A stretch of 64,000 nucleotides of DNA. It comes from GCA-2711565 sp963664245. GTDB taxonomy: Bacteria > Bacteroidota > Bacteroidia > Bacteroidales > GCA-2711565. The DNA is taken from assembly GCA_963664245.1 (NCBI GenBank), contig OY760934.1, forward strand, positions 372,001-436,000, in the 5' to 3' direction. The position numbers and the translations under genes are program-made. Shown in pieces: positions 51,927 through 61,991 of the stretch. Under the pieces are notes generated by a model. It made no database searches, was not told the origin of the DNA, and saw nothing but the letters and a program-made list of their open reading frames with translations. Within the stretch, counting starts at the first letter, position 1, and each line of letters begins with the position of its first letter.

Positions 51927-53357
51927 TTAACGTGGTGTTGTTTCTGAAAGTGGCAAAGGAACTACATAAACAGGACTCACTGTCGACCAGTCATATCCAT
52001 CAGTCCCATTAGGTATATTGGAAATATTTTTTCGTTTATAATAGAAGAAAAGCTGTCCTTCACCCCAAAATTCTTTTTTGTATTCTTTTTGAATTTCAGT
52101 ATTGATAGCAGAAACATTAGTAAGGTCTATCAACCCCCTGTTGTATCTTACCGTATTCAGGTAATTAAGCGCTGCTTCCGAATCTGTTTCCGTTTCTGCC
52201 AGTATATAATATAGTTCAGATTTACGGATCAAGGGCTGTATAAAACGCCAGGGTTTTGTTTGATCAGGAATGTCTGCAAATTTGTAAAAAATACGATATC
52301 CTTTCACACTATTCAGCCAGGTTGTGGTATAACGATAATCATTTTCGTTATTTTCAAAAACCTGTATCAGCTTGTCAGGATGTGCAGATAATATTTGGTC
52401 ATCCCGTAAATCAGAGCTAAAATAATTTGTAAAATTAGTGTACATATTGAAGTTATAAATACCAAACAACACCTCCGTAGAGAAAATTCTGTCAGGATTA
52501 TCGGGTTCTAATACAATACTATAATTTAACCAGGGGAAGAGGTTTTCTCCTTCATCCAAAACCTCTTTTGCCAGATCATGGGCAAGAATTGTATTTCCGG
52601 CATATAAGCAAACCCGTGCTCTTAGCGCCATGATGGCATAATAATTCAATCGCTGGTTACGATAACTACTGTAAAAATCCTCTGAAGCGACAATGCCCCT
52701 TACTATGATGGGATCATTTTCCAATAGTTCCTGAGCATTGGATAAATCAGACAATATACTGTCCATTACCTGGCTGGCAGGAAGAATCGGTTGTGTTTTT
52801 GCATTTGCCTTTGTATAATAAGGAATTGCATCCTCATCGGGAGATGTAGAATAAATGGGGCCAAATAGCCGTAAAAGATCAAAATGAATCAATGCACGGA
52901 TACCGATGGCTTCTCCTTTTAATAAATCAGCTTTTTCAGTAGAAATAACACCATTTTGGTTGGCCTCATCCAACTTAGCAATAAATTTATTTGCCTGTGC
53001 AATGGTAAAATAAGCTTGTGTCCACAGATCATCAAAGAATGGCTGAACACTATAGATATCAGAATAATTATACTGCTGAAGATAAGAATAAATAATCGTC
53101 AAGTCTGAATAACCGGAAGGATTATATCGTTGCGCCAGTGTTTCTATGGCTGTTGTTGTTAGGTTTGCTCCATAAAGAGAATTGTTTGCCAGACTATTAT
53201 AGAGGCCGTTTAAAACTTCCTGAATCGCAGATTCATTAGAAAAAATCTGATCCTCGGTATATTTATCTTCAGGTTGTATTTCAAGGTATTTTTTACAACT
53301 GCCAAGTACTATACTAAGCAGGCATAAAAGAATAATTTGGTTATATTTTTTTTTCAT
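51927..53357 (-). CDS. SusD/RagB-family lipoprotein of locus 2
   Basis: 476 residues: leader ending VLGSC (Cys21), KKYLEIQPEDKYTEDQIF start, TPR core with GEAIGIRALIHFDLLRLFGP (about residue 150) and C-terminal EYKKEFWGEGQLFFYYKR. It follows susC by 12 bases. Paralogous to the SusD of locus 1 but diverged, so the ligands probably differ in detail. No polysaccharide-degrading enzymes are near. Confidence 0.92.
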   Translation of the reverse strand: MKKKYNQIILLCLLSIVLGSCKKYLEIQPEDKYTEDQIFSNESAIQEVLNGLYNSLANNSLYGANLTTTAIETLAQRYNPSGYSDLTIIYSYLQQYNYSDIYSVQPFFDDLWTQAYFTIAQANKFIAKLDEANQNGVISTEKADLLKGEAIGIRALIHFDLLRLFGPIYSTSPDEDAIPYYTKANAKTQPILPASQVMDSILSDLSNAQELLENDPIIVRGIVASEDFYSSYRNQRLNYYAIMALRARVCLYAGNTILAHDLAKEVLDEGENLFPWLNYSIVLEPDNPDRIFSTEVLFGIYNFNMYTNFTNYFSSDLRDDQILSAHPDKLIQVFENNENDYRYTTTWLNSVKGYRIFYKFADIPDQTKPWRFIQPLIRKSELYYILAETETDSEAALNYLNTVRYNRGLIDLTNVSAINTEIQKEYKKEFWGEGQLFFYYKRKNISNIPNGTDGYDWSTVSPVYVVPLPLSETTPR

Positions 53358-53369
53358 GATTAACAGTTT

Positions 53370-56300
53370 TTAGAATGAAACATTTAGACTAAGAGAAACT
53401 GAGCGGGAGAAAGGATATTCAATTCCCCGTTCATTTTTTACAGTTTCGATCCTGAATATATCGTTCAGATAAAGATTAATGCTCAGGGATTGCATCTTTA
53501 GCTTTTTAATCCAGCCGTCTGATTTACGCCAGCTTAAACTAATGGATTCCCCCACAAAATGGGTGTCTTTTTGGATGAAACGGGAGGACATAGCCGGTGA
53601 ACTCGTCATAATATCTATTGCTCGAAATTGTGAAACATCCCCTGGCTCCTGCCACCTGTCATACAATGCCCGTTTGTCCTGATTATAAATAAGCCCATCT
53701 TTTGAAACATTTTCCACTTTTTCATACAAAGCACTATTAAATAAATAACCGGCTATCCGGTAACGGACATTGACTCCAAGGGTAAATTCTTTATAGGTAA
53801 AACTTGAATTGATTACCCCTTCCATCTTAGGCCTGGTATTGCCTACTTTTACAATATCCTCAACCTCGTAGTCAAAGGTGAGTGTTCCATCCATTTTCTG
53901 GAAGATTTCTCTTCCGCTGGCAGGATCGATGCCCCTGGAAACCACTGCCCACATATCATCAGGGCTGTACCCGTCTTTATATCTTTTAAATCCGCGACTG
54001 TTTAATTCTTCTTCATTATAAACATCCAGTTTATTTCCAAGGTCGCCGTAAGTACTTTCATATGTACTGCCGATAATTCCAATGGTCCAGATAATGCGTT
54101 CTTTTACATTATAAATTGGGGATACCCGTAAATTAAAACTCCAGCCGGTCGTGGTTAAATTCCCGACATTTAATACATAATTTTCATTGATTCCCACTGA
54201 AGAGGGTAATGTACCACTGGCATCGATAACTAAAGGATCGGTTCGTTTGTTATAATATTCCAGATAGCCACTCAGCCTGTTATGCCATAAGGTAAAATCA
54301 ATCCCGCAACTTATCTGCCGGGTATTTTGCCATTCCAGATCTGGGTTTCCCAATGAAAGCAGGTTCAATCCTCCTATTCCGAAATTGTTTATGTCTGCTG
54401 TTGAAGTATAAGTGGAAACAGAGGTAAATTGTCCGAGATTTTCATTACCGGTAACACCAATATCGCCTCGTATTTTCAATAACTCTATCCACTTCACATT
54501 TTTCAGGAAAGATTCGTTGTGTAAATTCCAACCAATACCAGCCGAAGCAAAAGGACGAAACACTTGGTTGGAGCCGAAAACGGTAGAACCATCCAGACGA
54601 TAAACCGCATCAAACAGGAAGCGTTCATCATAAACATAATTAACGCCTGCCATAAATCCGGTGCTTCGTGAGGTGGATGTTGATGCAGATGGCCTTCCAT
54701 AGGGGGTATAGACATTTGCAAATATGGGATTACCATTGGTTCCATAGGGAAAACCAACGGCAGAAAAACCGACTATTTCACTATGTGTTTCACCAATATC
54801 TGCACGAACGTTGGCATTTATCTGATGTTTATGTATGACTTTGGCGTAGGTAAGCATCAGGTTGGCATTATAAGACCTGTTTTCTGTACGGGTATTTGTA
54901 TAATTTCCTCTCTGATGGACGTCAGTTTCTTCAAATTGAGTGTTTTCAGGCGGGATAAATACAACAGCCGTTGTATTTCCTTTTGCAATTTGTATTCCTC
55001 CCTGTAAACGCAAGCTATTTGAGAAAGTCCATATGGCTTGTATATTATTATTAAATGAAAAAGCTTTCGTTTGATCTATGCTAAAAAGTGAAGCATTGTA
55101 TAATGGATTGGGCGGAAGTCCAACTCCAACAGAAACCGAGTCAAGGTATTTCGAGATAGAACCATCTGCATTCCGTTTCCGGTAATAAGGGTTAGCCTGG
55201 GCGAAATCAGCAAAAGAACCATAAGGAGATTCATCACCTTTGTAACCGGAAATGGAAAGCATATTGCTAATATTTATTTTCCCTTTTCGGTAAGTAATGT
55301 TAACATTGCCACCCCATGTTTCTCGTCCGGATCCTTTCATGACCCCGTTTTGATTTCCGTAAGAAATGCCTGCATTGAACAATAAATCTTGGTTGCCACC
55401 CGATAATTGCAATGAATGCTTGTTGGTAATGCCGGTATGTACCGGTTCATTTAACCAGTAGGTATTAACCCCTCTTTGTATTTCTGCCAGTCTTTGGGCA
55501 TACATTTCATCAAATTCCCATTGCCGATTTGCTTTATTCGAATAAGCACCAGACAGTTTTTCAAACTCCAGTTTTTCAGCGGCATCCATCAGGTTATAAC
55601 TACGTAAGTCAGGAATATCAAAAGAAAAATCTGCGGTATAATTTACACGTAATTCTCCTGCAACCGGGCGTTTGGTCTCTACAACTATTACCCCATTGGC
55701 AGCCTTTGACCCATACAGAGCGGTAGAAACAGCATCTTTCAAAATGGTAATTGACGCTACCCGGTTTATATCTAAGTCATAAATAGCCTGTAAGGTACTT
55801 TCAAACCCATCCAGGATAAATAATGGCTGATTGGGATCATTACTGAATTGATTATTCAGATTTGCTGTAGTAATAGCCGTTTTCCCTCTAATCTCAAATT
55901 TTGGTAATTGGTTGGGGTTAGAACCTTGAATATTATTTTCAACCATTACAAAGGAGGGATCCAATGTTTGTAAGCTCTCTAAAACATTTTTATTTCCGAG
56001 GGTTTTTAATTCTTCACCGGTAAATGTTGTTGCAGCTCCTGTAAAACTTTCTTTTTTTCGTGTATACATACCGGTAACTACGACTTGTTTCAATTCTGCA
56101 GTTTTTTCTTTCATGATTACATTGATTTCCTGATGATCAGAAACCGGTATTTCCTGTTTTTCATACCCTATAAAGGTGAAAACCAAAACAGTGCCTTCGG
56201 GAACTTTAAGGACATAATTTCCATTCGCATCAGTAGTAGTCCCTTTGGTTGTTCCCTTAATTAGAACAGTGGCACCGGGTAAGGGGTTGCCGTCTTTATC

Positions 56301-56642
56301 CGTCACCCGTCCTTCAACCCTGTTCAGGCTAACATCAGGGCTAGCTGTTTTTGGGGTCAGTACAATTTGTTTTCCGTTAATACGGAAATCAATGTTGGTT
56401 TTGGCAAGCAAGGCCTTTAATGCATCTTCAACAGAAACATTTTCAAGGGCAATGCTTACTTTTTGTTCCGTATCAATAGCATTACCACGATACAAAAATT
56501 TGTAGTCGGTTTTCTTTTCAATTTCATCCATGATCTCTTTTAGAGGCACATTGCTCCTATTGAGCGTAATGTTTTGTGCCAAAGCACTCATCTGCATCGC
56601 AAATAAAGCCATGAAAAGAAAAATTGTTTTGATTTTTTTCAT
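53370..56642 (-). CDS. SusC/RagA TonB-dependent transporter with STN domain, locus 2
   Basis: 1090 residues. Signal peptide about 1-22 (ends ALAQ), STN domain at about 25-98 (IMDEIEKKTDYKFLYRG), carboxypeptidase-regulatory-like domain at 108-182 (GRVTDKDGNPLPGATVLIKG), LKQVVVTGMYTRKKESFTGA, plug (KDAVSTALYGSKAANGVIVV) and beta-barrel with aromatic C-terminus (SLSLNVSF). The STN domain fits control by the upstream FecR/ECF pair. It carries GIDPASGRE like its locus 1 homologue. Confidence 0.94.
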   Translation of the reverse strand: MKKIKTIFLFMALFAMQMSALAQNITLNRSNVPLKEIMDEIEKKTDYKFLYRGNAIDTEQKVSIALENVSVEDALKALLAKTNIDFRINGKQIVLTPKTASPDVSLNRVEGRVTDKDGNPLPGATVLIKGTTKGTTTDANGNYVLKVPEGTVLVFTFIGYEKQEIPVSDHQEINVIMKEKTAELKQVVVTGMYTRKKESFTGAATTFTGEELKTLGNKNVLESLQTLDPSFVMVENNIQGSNPNQLPKFEIRGKTAITTANLNNQFSNDPNQPLFILDGFESTLQAIYDLDINRVASITILKDAVSTALYGSKAANGVIVVETKRPVAGELRVNYTADFSFDIPDLRSYNLMDAAEKLEFEKLSGAYSNKANRQWEFDEMYAQRLAEIQRGVNTYWLNEPVHTGITNKHSLQLSGGNQDLLFNAGISYGNQNGVMKGSGRETWGGNVNITYRKGKINISNMLSISGYKGDESPYGSFADFAQANPYYRKRNADGSISKYLDSVSVGVGLPPNPLYNASLFSIDQTKAFSFNNNIQAIWTFSNSLRLQGGIQIAKGNTTAVVFIPPENTQFEETDVHQRGNYTNTRTENRSYNANLMLTYAKVIHKHQINANVRADIGETHSEIVGFSAVGFPYGTNGNPIFANVYTPYGRPSASTSTSRSTGFMAGVNYVYDERFLFDAVYRLDGSTVFGSNQVFRPFASAGIGWNLHNESFLKNVKWIELLKIRGDIGVTGNENLGQFTSVSTYTSTADINNFGIGGLNLLSLGNPDLEWQNTRQISCGIDFTLWHNRLSGYLEYYNKRTDPLVIDASGTLPSSVGINENYVLNVGNLTTTGWSFNLRVSPIYNVKERIIWTIGIIGSTYESTYGDLGNKLDVYNEEELNSRGFKRYKDGYSPDDMWAVVSRGIDPASGREIFQKMDGTLTFDYEVEDIVKVGNTRPKMEGVINSSFTYKEFTLGVNVRYRIAGYLFNSALYEKVENVSKDGLIYNQDKRALYDRWQEPGDVSQFRAIDIMTSSPAMSSRFIQKDTHFVGESISLSWRKSDGWIKKLKMQSLSINLYLNDIFRIETVKNERGIEYPFSRSVSLSLNVSF

Positions 56643-56711
56643 AAATTTGACTGTTTTTAGTGAGTAAATCTGTTAATTCAATTGCTAAAAACTACTTTAA
56701 ATTTAATACGG

Positions 56712-56741
56712 CGGGAAATGCGACTACATTTCCCGTTTTTT
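56712..56741 (-). promoter_or_regulatory. Hairpin between fecR and susC, locus 2
   Basis: Perfect 9-bp stem CGGGAAATG/CATTTCCCG (56712-56720 with 56727-56735), loop CGACTA, directly after the fecR stop codon. As in locus 1, the minus-strand order is TAAAAAA then hairpin with no T run after it. Confidence 0.6.
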
Positions 56742-57903
56742 ATTTCCTGTCGTTTTCAGCAGGTTCATTGATAATTATTTTGTTTCCATCAATATCGTAA
56801 TCAAAGGGAATGTCGAAACGGAAAGATTCTAATATCTGCAAAATGGATTCCGATTCAAAACGCCCTGTATATTTTTCCAAATTAAGCCGGTTGTAATGGT
56901 TAATGATCTGTACACCGTATTTACGTTCCAACTTTTTAATCACATCTTCAAAGTTCACATCGGTAAAGATAACGGCATCCTTCATCCAGGCCGTGTAAAG
57001 GGATGGGGCAACGGTTTTTACACTGAGCTGTCCGTCTGCGTGCATTCTGGCCTGCTCGCCCGGTTTGAGAATGAGGGAGTCACTAACAGACGTAAAAATT
57101 TGTACAGAGCCTTCAACAAGGGTAGTGAAGCCATCGGCCTCATCTTCGTAGGCGGTAATATTAAATTTGGTTCCCAATACATGGATGTCCATATTGCGCG
57201 TACCTACCTTAAAAGGATGTGCTTCATCATGAGAAACTTCAAAATAAGCTTCTCCGTTTAAGAAAACTTCTCTGGGATGGGTTTCCATAAAATGAACTGG
57301 GTATTTGAATTTGGTACCGGCATTTAGTTCTACTTTTGTTCCATCGGATAAATAAAGACTTAAACGCCTTCCGTAAGGAACATTCAACTCATTATATATA
57401 AGGCTGTCTTTGGCTACTGCTTTTTCATAATGTAAAGTTTCGCCCTTCTGGAAGCCGATCACTTTTCCGGAAGCATCCGTAAGCGTTTTATTTTCACCGG
57501 CTTTGATGACTTCAACATGTCCGTCTTCCAGTTTCAGGGTAATATCCTCCTTACTAATGAGTAATTGGGGTTTATTTGCTTCTTTATAATTGAAATGTAA
57601 AAAATATCCCAAACCCAACAAGACAATAAAAATTGCTGCGTATCTGAATATTATTCTGAGGCGAGGCATTCTAGTGACCGAATGTTTTTGTGCAGCAGCC
57701 TTCTCCAGTACAGCAACCCAGGCACGATCAATATCAAGACGGCTTAGTTTTGATATTTCAGTACCTTTTCCCTGTAAGGATTTAATTTGATTATAAAAGG
57801 CTTTGTGGAGTTCCGAAGCCTGTAGCCAAGCATTGAATTCTCCTTCTTCTTGCTCGGAAAGTTCCCCCTGTAATTTCCGAATAATCATTTCTATTTGTTC
57901 CAT
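56740..57903 (-). CDS. FecR-family anti-sigma factor, locus 2
   Basis: 387 residues: N-terminal sigma-binding segment (1-80), membrane helix at about 84-105 (IIFRYAAIFIVLLGLGYFL), FecR domain at about 170-270 (LSDGTKVELNAGTKFKYP, GEAYFEVSHDEAHPF, LGTKFNITAYEDE) and C-terminal DUF4974 domain (about 310-387). It should sense the SusC STN domain in the periplasm and control the ECF factor encoded 157 bases upstream. Confidence 0.92.
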   Translation of the reverse strand: MEQIEMIIRKLQGELSEQEEGEFNAWLQASELHKAFYNQIKSLQGKGTEISKLSRLDIDRAWVAVLEKAAAQKHSVTRMPRLRIIFRYAAIFIVLLGLGYFLHFNYKEANKPQLLISKEDITLKLEDGHVEVIKAGENKTLTDASGKVIGFQKGETLHYEKAVAKDSLIYNELNVPYGRRLSLYLSDGTKVELNAGTKFKYPVHFMETHPREVFLNGEAYFEVSHDEAHPFKVGTRNMDIHVLGTKFNITAYEDEADGFTTLVEGSVQIFTSVSDSLILKPGEQARMHADGQLSVKTVAPSLYTAWMKDAVIFTDVNFEDVIKKLERKYGVQIINHYNRLNLEKYTGRFESESILQILESFRFDIPFDYDIDGNKIIINEPAENDRK

Positions 57904-58060
57904 CTTCTATGTGTTTGGATGACCCTCTGCATAAAAGACCGAAAATGAAATTTTAGGGTGATGCCTAAGGAAAAGTTTTCTAGGATACTTGGAAAATCTA
58001 AAATCGTTAATCATTATTCTTCAATCGATAGAATAAGTGTTTTGATTAACGAATGAAGAT

Positions 58061-58579
58061 TTAAGATTTTTTTGCAAACAAAAGCATAATAAATCCTCCC
58101 AAAGACTCCCTCAACATTTTATAAGCTTTCTGCATCTGGCTTTTCACCGTGTTAACGGATAAGTTAAGTTTATCTGCAGCTTCCTGATACTTTAAGCCGT
58201 CAAGACCACAGAGTAAAAAAACCTTGCGGCAGCCTTCCGGAAGTTTTTCAATTTGCTTAAGCAATGCTATTTCTTTAGCCTCTGTTTTTTTAGTTTCTTC
58301 AGATAAAGATAGCGAAGGATCGGGAAGTTGTTCATCTATTGGGAGTGATTTTTTCTTTTTCTCCAGACTACGGATGCTGGCATTCCGGACAGCAATACGC
58401 AGATAAGCCTCGGGGTTTTTAATTTCATTTAGTTTATTCCTGGAAAGAATTTTTACGAATACATCCTGAACAACATCTTCCGCTTCGTCAAGATTACTCA
58501 TATAACGAAGGGAAATAAAACAAAGTTCTTTGTAATATTTCCTGAAAAGGATTTCCGCATTCGCTTGTTTTTTATTCAC
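58061..58579 (-). CDS. ECF sigma factor (FecI-like), locus 2
   Basis: 172 residues. Region 2: FRKYYKELCFISLRYMSN, DEAEDVVQDVFVKIL; region 4: LPEGCRKVFLLCGLDGLKYQ, EAADKLNLSVNTVKSQMQ, KAYKMLRESL. Start of locus 2 and partner of the FecR protein. A candidate promoter (TTTG-N21-TAAATTTT) lies upstream. Confidence 0.92.
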   Translation of the reverse strand: MNKKQANAEILFRKYYKELCFISLRYMSNLDEAEDVVQDVFVKILSRNKLNEIKNPEAYLRIAVRNASIRSLEKKKKSLPIDEQLPDPSLSLSEETKKTEAKEIALLKQIEKLPEGCRKVFLLCGLDGLKYQEAADKLNLSVNTVKSQMQKAYKMLRESLGGFIMLLFAKKS

Positions 58580-58613
58580 AGTGCTGTAAAAAAGATTCTG
58601 ATTGCGAAGGTAT

Positions 58614-58646
58614 AAAATTTATATTTCTCGTAAAAAAGTTGTCAAA
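58614..58646 (-). promoter_or_regulatory. Candidate promoter of the locus 2 sigma gene
   Basis: Minus-strand TTTG (complement of 58643-58646), 21-base spacer, TAAATTTT (complement of 58614-58621; one mismatch). Leader of about 30 bases. Confidence 0.4.
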
Positions 58647-58666
58647 AGTTAGTCGAAATTGGTGTC

Positions 58667-58746
58667 ATCCTGAACTTGATTCAGGATATTAAAACATTAA
58701 AGATTAGCTTAAGCAGATTCTGAACAAGCTTCTGTGTTTTCAGAAT
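58667..58746. repeat. Palindromic repeats between locus 2 and the LytTR pair
   Basis: ATCCTGAA, loop CTTGA, TTCAGGAT (58667-58687) is the same unit as at 24806-24826 with small changes. A second copy with an enlarged loop, ATTCTGAA/TTCAGAAT, lies at 58717-58724 and 58739-58746. Confidence 0.65.
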
Positions 58747-58765
58747 AACGGATAAAAAACTAACT

Positions 58766-59497
58766 TTATAATAAACTATTTTCTTCTAAAAAGTCAAAAA
58801 ACTGTTTTTTGTAACTCTCCCCTATCGGGATGTGCTGATCAGCAATAACCAGACTTTTTTTCCCGATGCTTTCAATTTTATTGATGGCAATAATATACGA
58901 TTTATGAACCCTGATAAATTTTTCATCTGGCAAGATATCTTCCATTTTTTTAAAATTTTGCAGCACCATCAATCGTTTTGCCGGGGTAACAATCCGCAGG
59001 TAATCCTTCATCCCTTCGATATATAAAATATCGTCGAAACGAACTTTTTGTAATTTATAATCCGATTTTACAAAAATAAATTCCTTTTCCTGTCCATCAG
59101 GGTTAATTACAATATCTTTAGCAATATGCCCAGCTTCTTTTTCAAGGGAAGCATACACTTTTTCAGCTGCTTTAAGGAAGCGTGAAAAGCTAATCGGTTT
59201 TAATAAATAATCGGAAACTTCGAGTTCATAACCTTTTAAAGCATATTGATCGTAGGCTGTTGTTAGAATAACTTTTGGTCGAACCTTTAAAGATTCCAAT
59301 AATTGAATCCCGGTAAAATCGTCCATCTGTATATCAAGGAAAAGCAAATCAACTTGGTTTTCTTTTAAATAGCTCATGGCATCAATTCCATTATCAAAAC
59401 TACTTAGCAGATTCAGGTAATCAACTTTTTCGATGTAGGCTTTCATTTTTTCGAGAGCCAAAGGTTCATCGTCTACGGTAATACAATTGATCTTCAT
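58766..59497 (-). CDS. LytTR-family response regulator
   Basis: 243 residues. Receiver domain (1-120) with Asp9/Asp10, phospho-acceptor Asp55 in LFLDIQM and Lys100 in LLKPI; DNA-binding LytTR domain (about 140-240) with FVKSDYKLQKVRFDDILYI and FIRVHKSYIIAINKIES. Its start overlaps the kinase stop by 4 bases. The pair is of the LytS/YehU type; target genes are not evident here. Confidence 0.92.
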   Translation of the reverse strand: MKINCITVDDEPLALEKMKAYIEKVDYLNLLSSFDNGIDAMSYLKENQVDLLFLDIQMDDFTGIQLLESLKVRPKVILTTAYDQYALKGYELEVSDYLLKPISFSRFLKAAEKVYASLEKEAGHIAKDIVINPDGQEKEFIFVKSDYKLQKVRFDDILYIEGMKDYLRIVTPAKRLMVLQNFKKMEDILPDEKFIRVHKSYIIAINKIESIGKKSLVIADQHIPIGESYKKQFFDFLEENSLL

Positions 59498-60540
59498 TTG
59501 TAAGTCAGTTTTAGTAATACTTTATACTTGCCGTCCTTAATATCGATATCCAGCTCGTATTTATCTTTATACAGCAATTCAAGCCGACGTCTTATGTTCT
59601 GCAAACCGATTCCTCCAACGGCATCTTTCTGCTCTTTTTCCTGATCAGAGATAAAGTTAACAATTTCGAAGATATAAGTTGTACTTGAAATTTTAATATC
59701 TATAATTATCCCCGGCGATTTCGCATTCTTTTTCCCGTGTTTAAAGGCATTTTCAACGAAAGGGATAATAAGCATGGGAGGTATTTTTTTACCTTGAATA
59801 TCCCCATCAACGCTAAAACGGACAAAATCCTGCTTTTTTAAACGCAATTGCTGCAAAGACACAAAGCTCTCCAGATATTCAATTTCTTTTTCAAGTGGAA
59901 CAGAATCAACATTGGCTTCATACAACATATACCGCATAATTTCCGATAGCTTAATAATTGAACTGGAAGCTTTTTCGGGGTTCACAAGCACCAATGAATC
60001 AATATTATTCAAGGTATTAAACAAAAAGTGTGGATTTATTTGCGAACGCAACAGTGCCAGCTCGCTGGTCAATGACTGGTTCTTTAGCAAGGCTTTTTCT
60101 TGTTGGTAATTGAACCATAGCTTAATCAGTTTTATGGCTATTGCCAAAAGCGTGATCGAATAAATAGACAAGAAAACATTTAAGAAGCGGTCAGGGGCAA
60201 AAAAAGCAATATCAAACTCAATGTTCGGGATCAAAAGCGGCCCCTGAATATAATAGCCAATTAAGATTTCAATGAAAATAATTGGGATTGAAAAAACAAG
60301 CAGTAAAAATGCAAACGAGAAATACTTTTGGCGCAATAAAAACCGTGGCAATAAAAAATACACCGAAAAATAGGTAGCCAGAATATCAAAAGGCAAGGTT
60401 GGTAAAACAGCCAAAAATGTATCCCAATATTCGTTGGTCATGCGGCCAAAGTAAACAACCTGGTAGCCCACAACCAACAACCAGAATGCCAAATGCCAGC
60501 GTAAACGTTTCCAATTAAAAGGGAGCGACCAATTTTTCAA
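59494..60540 (-). CDS. LytS/YehU-type sensor histidine kinase
   Basis: 348 residues. Four membrane helices (about 14-140) without a separate sensor domain, then the His_kinase family core ALLRSQINPHFLFNTLNN with phospho-acceptor His171, and an HATPase with IPFVENAFKHGKK and GGIGLQNIRRRLELLY. It phosphorylates the LytTR regulator encoded immediately downstream. The signal is unknown. The 276 bases upstream hold no gene. Confidence 0.92.
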   Translation of the reverse strand: MKNWSLPFNWKRLRWHLAFWLLVVGYQVVYFGRMTNEYWDTFLAVLPTLPFDILATYFSVYFLLPRFLLRQKYFSFAFLLLVFSIPIIFIEILIGYYIQGPLLIPNIEFDIAFFAPDRFLNVFLSIYSITLLAIAIKLIKLWFNYQQEKALLKNQSLTSELALLRSQINPHFLFNTLNNIDSLVLVNPEKASSSIIKLSEIMRYMLYEANVDSVPLEKEIEYLESFVSLQQLRLKKQDFVRFSVDGDIQGKKIPPMLIIPFVENAFKHGKKNAKSPGIIIDIKISSTTYIFEIVNFISDQEKEQKDAVGGIGLQNIRRRLELLYKDKYELDIDIKDGKYKVLLKLTYK

Positions 60541-60816
60541 TCCAATCTCATTTAAAATTCTTTTGCAAAGTAAATCATTTTTAGGCTAAGAATAGAACCT
60601 TTAAAGGTATTCTATACTTGGCAGAAGTTTTCAGCGATAAACCTTTGCTTTTTTTCTTTAAAAACCCCAATATTTATTTTGAAACAATCTTAATAAGGAG
60701 TAATTTTGGAAGCTGATTAAGCGATACGGTTCTGTGTAAATGATAAAATTTTACTTCAACTACAGCAATGCCAAGCGTTTAATTTTTATTTTGTTAAATT
60801 TAAAAAAACTACTGAA

Positions 60817-61974
60817 TTGCATTCTAAAAAATTTCAAACGGGTAAAGTTTTATCCATCTCTTTTACTCACTTCGTACACGATGTTTACTCTTCATTTTTG
60901 GCCCCGATTTCCCCGTTACTAAAAGAAAAATTTGGTTTAAGCTACACCCTCATCAGTTTACTACAAATTTTTCAGCGCATTCCTAACATCTTAAACCCCT
61001 TTGTTGGGATTATTGCCGACCGTAAACCGGTTCGTTTTTTTGTGATCCTCACCCCCATTATCACCGCCGTCTCAATGAGCTTATTAGGCGTGGCTCCCAA
61101 CTATGCTGTATTGGCCATCCTTTTATTTGCAGCCGGCTTGAGTGCGGTATTTTTTCACGTCCCAACACCGGTTATTGTTAAAGAAATTTCAGGGAAGCAA
61201 ATTGGCAAAGGAATGAGCTTTTACATGATTGGAGGGGAACTGGCACGAACCATAGGGCCGTTATTTGTTGGAGCTGCAATAGCCATTTGGGGACTTGAAG
61301 GAACTATCAAACTCATTCCTTTTGCGGTTTTCGCCAGCATCTTCATCTACTTCAAACTAAACCATATCGATACCCAGCGCAAATCAAAAAAAGAAGATGA
61401 TATTAAAATTTCAGATACCCTTAAAAAGGTTGCTCCTATTTTTTTACTTATGGCCGGACTGATTTTGTTCCGCCAGGTCATGAAATCAGGATTAACCTCC
61501 TTTTTACCCATGTATTTCGATGACATTAAACAGCAAGATGCTTGGGCAGGTTACCTGTCTTTAGCAGTTTACGAAGGAGCCGGTATTCTTGGTACTTTTT
61601 ACGGCGGAAAAATTTCAGATAAACTGGGAAGAAAATTCGTACTCCTTCTTTCAGGTATTATCAGCCCCATGCTGCTAATCGTATTTTTAAATTCTTCCGG
61701 GATATTTGTTTTTTTCATCCTTATTTTAGTCGGCTTATTTCAATTTGCTTCGAGCCCGGTTTTGTTGGCTTATGTTCAGGAAATTGATTCGGCTCACCCC
61801 TCATTTGTAAACAGCTTGTACATGTTGCTTAGCTTTAGTTTTAGCGCACTTACGGTGTTGTTTTTCGGCGTAATCAGCGACTGGAAAGACCTGCATTTCG
61901 CCCTTATGTTTTCAGCTTTTTTAGCCTTCGGAGCCATTCCTTTTATTTTATTGCTTCCGCAGAAAAAGTCATAA
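60817..61974 (+). CDS. MFS exporter of the fosmidomycin-resistance (Fsr) type
   Basis: 385 residues with 12 predicted membrane helices. The N-terminus SISFTHFVHDVYSSFLAPISPLL is typical of Fsr-like proteins; the DRKPVRF loop corresponds to the MFS motif A, and GKISDKLGRKF is the second-half copy. No suitable ATG precedes the conserved start; TTG 60817 is the best candidate. The 17-base gap to the next gene suggests co-transcription. Substrate is unknown; drug export is a family possibility. Confidence 0.87.
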   Translation: MHSKKFQTGKVLSISFTHFVHDVYSSFLAPISPLLKEKFGLSYTLISLLQIFQRIPNILNPFVGIIADRKPVRFFVILTPIITAVSMSLLGVAPNYAVLAILLFAAGLSAVFFHVPTPVIVKEISGKQIGKGMSFYMIGGELARTIGPLFVGAAIAIWGLEGTIKLIPFAVFASIFIYFKLNHIDTQRKSKKEDDIKISDTLKKVAPIFLLMAGLILFRQVMKSGLTSFLPMYFDDIKQQDAWAGYLSLAVYEGAGILGTFYGGKISDKLGRKFVLLLSGIISPMLLIVFLNSSGIFVFFILILVGLFQFASSPVLLAYVQEIDSAHPSFVNSLYMLLSFSFSALTVLFFGVISDWKDLHFALMFSAFLAFGAIPFILLLPQKKS

Positions 61975-61991
61975 TTTATTATCTTTAAGTT

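Noticed and set aside
4853..58579. Polysaccharide utilisation loci
   Set aside because: SusC/SusD pairs are present, but no glycoside hydrolase, lyase, esterase or sulfatase gene occurs in either locus, so the label is not supported.
60740..60922. 60-codon frame before the MFS exporter
   Set aside because: It overlaps the exporter start in another phase and has no recognisable features.
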